From: Klebsormidium nitens | Lineage: Eukaryota > Streptophyta > Klebsormidiophyceae > Klebsormidiales > Klebsormidiaceae | NCBI GenBank assembly: GCA_000708835.1 | Contig: DF237255.1 | Span: 1 to 64,000 of the forward strand | DNA: 64,000 nt | Direction of reading: 5' to 3' | Shown: positions 11,101 to 20,100 of the stretch, one piece after another | How positions within the stretch are numbered: position 1 is the first letter of the stretch | How the letters are laid out: each line of letters starts with the position of its first letter | Translations under genes and position numbers: made by a program | Notes under the pieces: model-generated | What the model saw: the letters and a program-made list of their open reading frames with translations, nothing else | Told to the model about the DNA's origin: nothing | The model's database searches: none

Positions 11101-14100
11101 GTGGCGTATCTGGACTCTTCTTTTGGTGACGCAAACTTCTCTCAATTGGCTTGAGCTTGCGTTTCTGAGACACGGGAGGACGACCAGGAGTTGTTTGCGG
11201 TAGCGGCGCAGGGAGGTGATCGAGAAACTAGATGAGCGAACTTTTCTCGCTGTGATATATCCGGACTCCTCGGTTTGTTGCTTGAGCTGGCGTTTCTGAA
11301 AGAGGGGGAGGCTGAGCGAGACTTGTCTGCCGAGGCGGCGCAGCAGGCGATCGAGAAATTAGGTGAGCGACTTTTCTTGCTGTGATGTATCTGGACTCCT
11401 CTGTTTGTTGCTGCGACTTGTCTTGATTGGCTTGAGCTGGCGTTTTTGAGATACAGGAGGACGAGCGGGAGTTGTTTGCCGAAGCCGCGCAGCAGGCGAT
11501 CGAGAAACTATGTTGGTCGAGACTATCTCGCCTTGAGCTATGCTGCGTCGAAAAGCTTGGGGTGTCTATTTTCACCGGTTCAAATTCACCGCGTATTCAC
11601 TACATTCAGGACTCACCTCATTCCTCCACTTTCATTTCTTTTCAGCAATCTCATAGTTAGCAATGGAAGTCGTCAAGCAAAGGGACGAGCTCTGTTTGGG
11701 ATCCGCTCACACGCCCTATCCCATTTGGAGCAATCTGTCAGAAGGAAACTCCACATCACTGGTTCTGCATCGTGTTAAAAGTCTCCTTAGTCCCATGTCG
11801 GTTTCCTTCTTCGCAGGACCGAAGGCGGCTTTGGAAGTCGTCAAGCAGAGTGGGGAACTCGTTCGGGGAGAAGACGACGACAAACGGTGGCGGCTTTTTT
11901 TGAAGCAGTACCATGAGTGGCGGGACGCGAACCTGGAGAGACTCGACAAGGAGGGGAAAGAGATGGTAGAGAACGATCCTTCTCTCGTCTGTTTCCTTCT
12001 TTCCCTTGTGTTTGGTTGGCAATCCTTGTACTTCGAAGTCGACGCCAGAATGTTCCTCTGGAGCACTTTTATGAACGGCGGAGAGCAGATCTGGAGAAAT
12101 CAGCCGGGGGAAAAGAGGTGTTGAGGAACTGGACATAGCCCGAGTCGTGCCCTTCTGGCAATCTGGGGCGGGACAGCCAATTCTTTTTTTGGCTGTGGGA
12201 TGCATGTCGGGAAATAGTTAAAGGGCTGACTCAGCTGGACTGAACGTCTGGCAGTACCGCCACTATCCTCGACTCTGGTACATTGTTCCCAGCGAAATGG
12301 ATCAAGGGGGTGTCGATCAATGGTTCTGTTGAATTTGCAAAACTTTCTGTTTTGCCCCTCCTTCGACTTCGGCTAGGTCCAAGAAATGATTTTTTGTACA
12401 AAGTTGCATTGTTGGAAGATCTTCCAAAAGCAGACTTTTTTCTTGTATGTGACAACCTGGACCCGCAATCCAGAGTGTTTTCTACAGCGTTTTCTGGGGC
12501 CGAGCACTTTCCTTAACCCGTGAACTTAACCCGAAATCTGCTCGTGCAGGACGCTCTGTTCCCGATGGGTTACGAGCCGGGGCGACGGCGGGTGGGCAAA
12601 GGGCAGGAGCAGCCGACAGAGGACAAGGAAGTGCGGGGAATGGTGAGGCTGCTGGTTGAGACATGCTTCTTTTTGCCGTTCTTCCGTAGTTGTCAAGCTT
12701 TTCTGTTGATGACGGTGTGGTTCTGACGGAGATGAGTCGTGTGGTGATGCTTGATTCTTTCCTTGGGACATGATTTGTGTCGTCATTTTTGGGATGGAGA
12801 GTCTCCTTTCGTGGCGCAAATAGCTCCTGGTTGACCTACACAACGATCTGTTTTCAGCACTTTATTCTCCGCGAATCCAGAGCTGGCCAGCCCTTGCGTG
12901 CCCAAATACGCGTTGCAAACCCGAATCCAGAAAATAAAACGTTTGTGAAGCGGTGGATGTCGAAAATTATGCTCTCCTGGAGTCCCTCCATGCGGAATCC
13001 AGTCTTGCTAGATGAAGCCAGCCCCGAGGTCACAGATTTGAGAGATCCTTCGTTTACGCTTGTCCCGCAAGGTCCTTTGCAAAATTAATCAGCAGACAGC
13101 TGTTCAACCGACCTTCTTCTGTGTCAGACTCTTAATCCTCATTCGGATCCTGATCTGTCTGCTATACTATTCTTACGTTACTGTCTTTGTTCGCCGCTTC
13201 TCTTTCCACCCCTTCGTCTAACGCCCAGTTTCTACCCCCTTTTTTCTGCAGTACGAGCTACCGTTTCTAGAACGCGGCCAGGTATACGAGGGCTTCGTTA
13301 CCGGAGTCGATCTCCATGCGGGGGCTATTGTGGCGTACGGGGGGGTGCACGACGGGTGGGTCCGACTCCTCTGTTGGAAGCAAATTATCCCTTTCAAGCC
13401 GTATCGCTGTTCGTTGCGTCTTCTATTCAAACCGAGAACTGGGATGGGAACAAGCGATGAGAAGAGATAGAGAATTGCACCGATCAAGCACGGCAGAGCT
13501 GACGCGAGAGAGGCGGGAACGATTCTGGAGGTAGTCGCGCATACGGACTTTCGAGACCGCATCCAAAGCTTCGTGTTCGTCCAGAGACCATGCATGCGGA
13601 TAGCGTTCCCCGCCCCGTATTAGCACCATTCTTCGTCTTGGAAAGAGGAGGCTTCGTAGATCCTCCTACTTTTCAGTTTACATGATAGCGGGTCTAAGTA
13701 TTAGCACCATTCTTCGTCTTGGAAACAGGAGGCTTCGTAGATCCTCCTACTTTTCAGTTTACATGATAGCGGGTCTAACATCCCATAAGGACTACGCTTC
13801 TGCAGGTACATACCTGTTCTTGGGGACGACTGGCGGCACGGCAATTTGTGGGACATCATCGAAGTCGGAACCAAGTGCCTGGTACAAGTGGTGGTAAGTG
13901 TCACGGCCCTTGACCCATCCATGCAAGTGCTGCGCTCCGAGTCCTTTTGCCGCTGTCATCTTCTAATGAATCTTTAATAGCAAAACCCAAAAGCATCCTT
14001 CAAACCCCCTGTCAAAACCCACCCCCCCAGGTACCAGGATCGATTAGAACGAGATCCACTTGCTTAATAAGGAGACAGCTAAAGAGCTGCTCGGTGAACT

Positions 14101-17100
14101 TTGTGCCGCAAGCACTACGGGGCCAACGGTTCTAGGGTAACTCACGTTTCAGCTGACGTGTCTGACTCAGCAGTAACCTGTGCTTCTGTGCCGCAGGCCG
14201 TCCGGGATCCGTTCCGGTTCCGTTATCCGGTGGAGATGCGCTTCCTGGACCCTGACGTCACCCCCCTGCTGTGAGCCGCCCACATATGCACTATTGCGTT
14301 GCAGCTTCTGCTGCTTAATTCGGCAACAGAAATCGACGAGAGGCAGGGAGATACGCCTTGATGGCATGCTCCAGCTCCTGTGATCCTTTATTTGATACTG
14401 GCAACGCTCGCTTGCACTGAAAAGCCGCTTGCCCTAAGATACATAACCCTCGGGCACCCAAATCAAAAACCCTAACCAAATAGATCACGCGCTCCGCACC
14501 CACACCCACCCTAACCCTCAAATTAACCCCACCCGTCCCCCGGGGGCTTATCTTAGTGCAAGCTGCTCTTCGTGCAAGCTGGCGTTGACTATTATTTGTA
14601 TCCTTGAGGAAGTTGGTTGCGGCAACCCGAAGCATCGCCAGTGTTTAGAAAACGGTGTACATGCGGGTGCCGTCGGTCACCGCAGTTTCGGGTACCAGTT
14701 CCGCTTTCGCAGGAAGCATTCGCGAGTAAATATGGTGGGAGTGCAACCAATTAACGTTGGAAGTTTCATCATTCTGCCTGATGAACTGGGTGTCTCGAAA
14801 AAATGTATATGCGGTGCCCAGGAAAATTTTTGTTTCTTTCTCTCGCAAGATCCGGATTTGGCACTCTTGAGCTCTCAAGCTATTGGGAGATAAAGTTCGA
14901 CAGGGGGCCGGCAGTACAAGCCGAAAACGGATTTTTCCTTTGCTTTTCATTCTCTCTCAGCGCGTGTGCGTGTGTCGCAATTGCTGACGGGGGTCTTCCT
15001 TTCGTTCTTGCCAGAAAGGAGACCAAGTTTCAGCGTTCGTTGGGATCGCCCATCATCGGACGAAAAGAGGACGTGGAGTTGGAAGAAGTTTTGGTGAGTC
15101 GTTTGTGTGCGCTGCTTCATGATTTTTTCCTAGATGATTTCTGTCGTCTGCTTTCTGGTCGTCCTCTTTTTCGACTTTTATGTGTTCTTCTTCGCTTCTG
15201 GGGAGCATCTGCGTGCGCTCCATCATTCGGATATGTTTCCTTTTCCCTGCTTGTATCTTCCATTTTCCTTTCCGGGCTCTCCTTGCACAATTGAAACAAA
15301 GCTTACAACTGGACGGGATTCGCAAAAGCACGCCAAGGTGGAGAAACACTGCCCGACAAGCCAGATTGCCTTTCCGAGTCGCGTTCATATCTGAAGGCGC
15401 TGCGAAAAGTAACCGCTGGCAAGCTGACCTTAGTCGCCTGTCTCAGATTCAACGTCCTTTAGGTCATCTCGGCCGTGCTGCTTTTGGTCGAATATTCCAT
15501 TAATCTGCTTCGCCTTGAGGATCCGACGAGACAGCTTCCTGCTCGAACGTTCTAGGCTCTTCACCCTTCCGCAGTTCGCTTTAGCGGGGGCGGTAAGTTG
15601 GTCGTCCCTGCATGTACAGATCCATGCCATACCCCACTTGAACAGCAAATGCTTGCGAGAGTTTCAAACGCTGGAGTTTCCAGCCCTGTCTGAAGATAAT
15701 CTCATCTGTTCCGCTGCTGACAGTTCGAAAGCGGGCGGAAGTACACGAGCGGACCCCGGGAGCGCGTCGAGGAGGCGCTGACCGCCTTCGACCTGGAGCA
15801 CATGACGCACCCCGACCAAGAATGGGTGAGCGCCCCGGTCAACTGTCCAGGATCTCGTATTTGCGATCTTGGTGTTTTGTGATTTCTGCGATGATGCCGA
15901 CTTTAAAATCGACAAATTCTGCACTTTCGTCCGGTTGACCGCCTTCGACCTGGAGCACATGACGCACTCCGACCAAGAATGGGTAAGCGCCCAAGGCCTC
16001 TCCGCGATCTCCTCTAGCATCGCCTTTTCATTGGAACAGAGAAGCTTCCGGGCTCAAACAATAGTGGATTCAAGAGCATAAAGAAAGCGCAGATTGATCC
16101 GAAAGACATCTCTTTGCGAAAGCAGGTTGTGGTGTTGGGTAGTGATACCGTTAGTAAAGAGGTGATATTGAATCCTGACTTGCTCTGCGTTGAGCTTTGA
16201 AGCTCCCCCAGCCTCTTTGGAGTTACGCATTGTCTCTATTTACCCTTGCTCAAGGTTCTCCCTCACAAGGGCCTCTTATTGGAACCCCCACCCTCTCTGC
16301 AGCTCTACCTGAAAGGCGCGTCAAAGAGCACCCCCTACCTAACCAAGACCCTCATTCAAAAAGTCTTTGAGGACCTCTCACCAATACTGTGAACCCCTCC
16401 CCATCCATCTCAACCTTACTGAAGATTCTCCCCAATCACTCTCGCAGACAACTCCCACTAGAACCCTCACCTGCTTTGCAGCTTTCCCGAGTAAGTAAAG
16501 CTCGCCATGAATAGCCTTTTCAAAGGGCTCTAACAAGCCCCCCAACTTCTCTGCAGCTCCACCGGAAAGGCATTGTCGAGCAGCGCCTCCTGTTCAACGA
16601 AGACCTCGAATCAAAAAGCTTTGAGAACGTTTGACCCGACACTGGGAGCCCCTCACAATACATTTTTGCCTTACGGAGGTTTCTTCTCAATAAGTACGCG
16701 AAGTCCCGTATCCAAATTCCTCACCTTCTCTGCAGCTTCAACCGAGGCATAGTTGAGCAGCTCCTTTTGGCCCACAAAGACCCTTGGAATCAGATCTTTA
16801 TATGGACCTCTCACAATGCGATTCCTTCGCCATGCCTCTCAGTCCTATTGGACCTTCCCTAATCAGTCTCACAAAGACCCGTCACCTGCTTTGCAACGTT
16901 TTCGAAGAAGTAAGATTCGACATCAACAACTTTTTAAAAGGCCTCTCACAAGATCCCTCATCTTCTCTCCAGCTCCACCGGAAAGGCATAGTCGAGCAGC
17001 GCCTCTTGGCGAACGAAGAGTACGAAGCCGCGGTCGCGACCGGTTCGCCGCTCCCGTTCCCCGTCTTCTACGACTGGGACTACATCGCCGATCCAAACAA

Positions 17101-20100
17101 GCGGCTAGAAATTCTGCGGGAACACGCAAAGGCAGAAAAGCTGACGGAAGATGGGCGGTCGACGTTGCCGCGAGACCAGCACCGGATAGGGCAACTCATG
17201 GAGGACAAGAGGCCCGGGGTTTCGGTTACGAGCAGGGTTACGATCGAGAGCTATACCGAGCGGGTGAGGATTGCGTAACCCGCTTTGGTACCAAGCCGGT
17301 TTGGAGGGTTGGGTTGATTCTCGGTGAGCAGCTTAATCGGTGGCGCTTTTTGCAAAGGAAGGCCCGGGATCTTGGTTACGAGGCGGGTTACGATTAAGAG
17401 CTATAGTAAGCTGGTGAAAATCCCTAACCCGCTTTGGTGCTAACCGGGTTTGTAGGGGTCGGTTGAGTTTCTGGGTGGGCAGGTTGGCTGGTTGTATTGA
17501 ACGCTGTTAAACAATGACCCGGGTTTCATTGACGGAGGTCAAGATCAGAGATCAAGACTCCCGTAACTTGGCAGGTCAAGTTGAGAGCTTTACTGACCGG
17601 AGGAGGATCCATAGCTTGCTTTGAACTTTACCCGGTTCGGGAAGAACTGGTTGGTTTTCTTGGTGGGCGTGTAGACTGGTGGCATTTGAATGTTGCTTGA
17701 ATGTGATTTCCTGACGCATCTCCTTCACCGATTTCGGAGGGACGACGTGTAATCAGTGACCTCAAGAGAATGTGAACTACAAACACAAATAGGCCGGGAT
17801 ACTTTCAAGTCTCCGGAATTGGGTGTGTGCGATCTATAGGGTCTCGTGGTGCTGAGAAAAAGATCCCTAAACCCCTTGCTGACAAGGTCTCGCCCGAACG
17901 GGCAGCTAGGAAAGCTCGTGCTGAAATAATGTGACACTTCCTGTCAAAGAATGTCGCTTCATGAAAAGAGAAGTAGGCTGCTTTCTCGACGGGCTGAAAA
18001 ATTACTCGATTAATCTAGGCAATACATGTCGATCGAGGACATTGGTTCGATGTAGAGTGGGTGAGGTCGGTTGGTACTGCTGCATAGAATCCAGAATATC
18101 GAAGATTCGGTTTGGCCTCGATCGAAGTTGGAATCAGCCGGTCTGGCTACCAGCCTTGAGATCGAACCACTCATACGAGATGGTGTTTCCGGATCGCAGA
18201 TGAGTGAGAAGGAGCGGAGCCAGCTTGACCTGGAGTCGGCCCGAAGAGAACGGCAGGTGAGGAATCGGGAATGCCTCGCATTGTGAGAATTCTAGATCCT
18301 CTCAAACCCCCAGTTCCGATCACTCGTTGGTATGTTTCAATATCTGTAACGGCTTTTGTGAGTGTCAGGATCAACTGTCAAAGTTTGCAAGCCAGTAAAG
18401 CAGTGCGGATCACTTGTGGTTTGTCATATGTCACCGAGCTCACGTTTGAGACCCAAACACGTCACGGTTCTGACTTACATCTACTGTCGACTCGAAAAGC
18501 CTCAGCTCTTCGTGCTCTGACTTTTCACGGTTTTAAAAAAGGAGGAGCACGAGAAATTGCATTCGTCTCGTGCAGTCGATTCATTTTAGCGTTGTAAGCT
18601 GAAAATGCTTCCTAAGACGACTCAATGAGGTTCTGAACCTTCCCCCCTTCCCGTATCTCGAAGAGTTGCACATACTGAGAAATGGAACCCAAGATTTGAG
18701 CGCTTTCCTTGAACCCGCAGGAAATCCGCGCGACCATTATGGATTGGCTGGAGCAGGCGGGCGAGGATTGGACAACGATGGACGCGGAAGAGCTGGAGCA
18801 ACTGTTTGATGACGTGGAAGAGACGCGGCCGCGTTTCTCGTGGGAGGTGAGGCTGCGGCCGTGTTCTCCCTCCGAGTACTTGAAGAAGCACTACAAACGA
18901 ATCTGCTATTCCGCTGATTAGATCATTAAGCAAAAAAAGGTTGCATAACAAGGTACAGATCTCGCAGATTACCACATGCTGTTGCGCAGGGAGAGACGGC
19001 GCCGCCGTTGTTACGTTCTACTTGGAACAGAATGCTAGAAAGACGAGAACACTTCCACAAGATACCTCAGGTTAGTGAAGCAAATAAACAATAAGAATCC
19101 TCCATACCTCCCAGACGAATGGATTTCCATGCTGCTGCGCAGGAGGAGACGGCGCGGCTGTTGGAGCAGGAGGTTGCGTACTACCGCGCGCGTTTGCTCG
19201 CGCATGAAGAGTACGACGCGGAGGTGAAGCTGCGCGGGCTTTGGAACGAGACGCCCATCCCGCTGCCGGACATCGATCTCGTCAACAAGGGGTGAGCCGA
19301 AACGTCACCTCCGCATTTCAAAATACCCAATTCCCGCAATCTCCGCAACTTCTCGAGCACGTTCTCTCCGCACTTTCTTGGGGAGTGTCGTTCCAAAGTG
19401 GAAACGTGCGGGTTGTGGATCGAGAAGCTCATCCCCCTGCCGGACATCGACCTCGTCATCAAGGGGTGATCGGACGCGTTATGTTTGTATCTTTTTGGGA
19501 ATGCTCCTTTTTCTGAACGAGCAGACGCAGCGCGGCAAGGAGAGGTTAAAATTTCCTGCAAAAGATCTACAGTACTGGCTAAAGCTCTGGTTCGGTTGCC
19601 CTGAATATTAATGACGACGATGAATACTTCTCTTATAGCCCGTGCGAATCAAAGGCATGGACGACGATCGAGGGTGTTCAGAAATGAGATCCGAAGTCCC
19701 ATTCACGGTTAGGATACGACACGGCAAGCAGCAATCGGGCCCCTTCTGCTCACTTCCTATCCTTCTCATAATCCCAAACCCTCAAACTTTTGGTCCTTTG
19801 CAGCGGCTTAGATGAGCGGCCGACGCTGTTTGATGATCCGCGCTGCATGCGGCGCGTCAAAGAGCGGCTCGGCGCCTTTCGCAAGAATCAAAATCTCCCC
19901 TGAAGGTTCGTGTTTAGGTCGACTCCGTGCTAAAACTTTCTCTTTGTCTTTCCCCAGTGAACTAGACGAGCGGCCGACGCCGCTGATGATCCGCTGATGA
20001 TCCGCTAATGATGCGGCGCGGCTGGTCGCCTTCTACAGAATCCGTTACCCTTACCCAAAACGCCAATTTTCCGGAACCCTCCATATCCCTTGTCCTATGC

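Noticed and set aside
14455-14530. AAACCCTAACC-like words resembling plant telomere repeat
   Set aside because: Only a few imperfect, scattered units; no true tandem array of TTTAGGG type.
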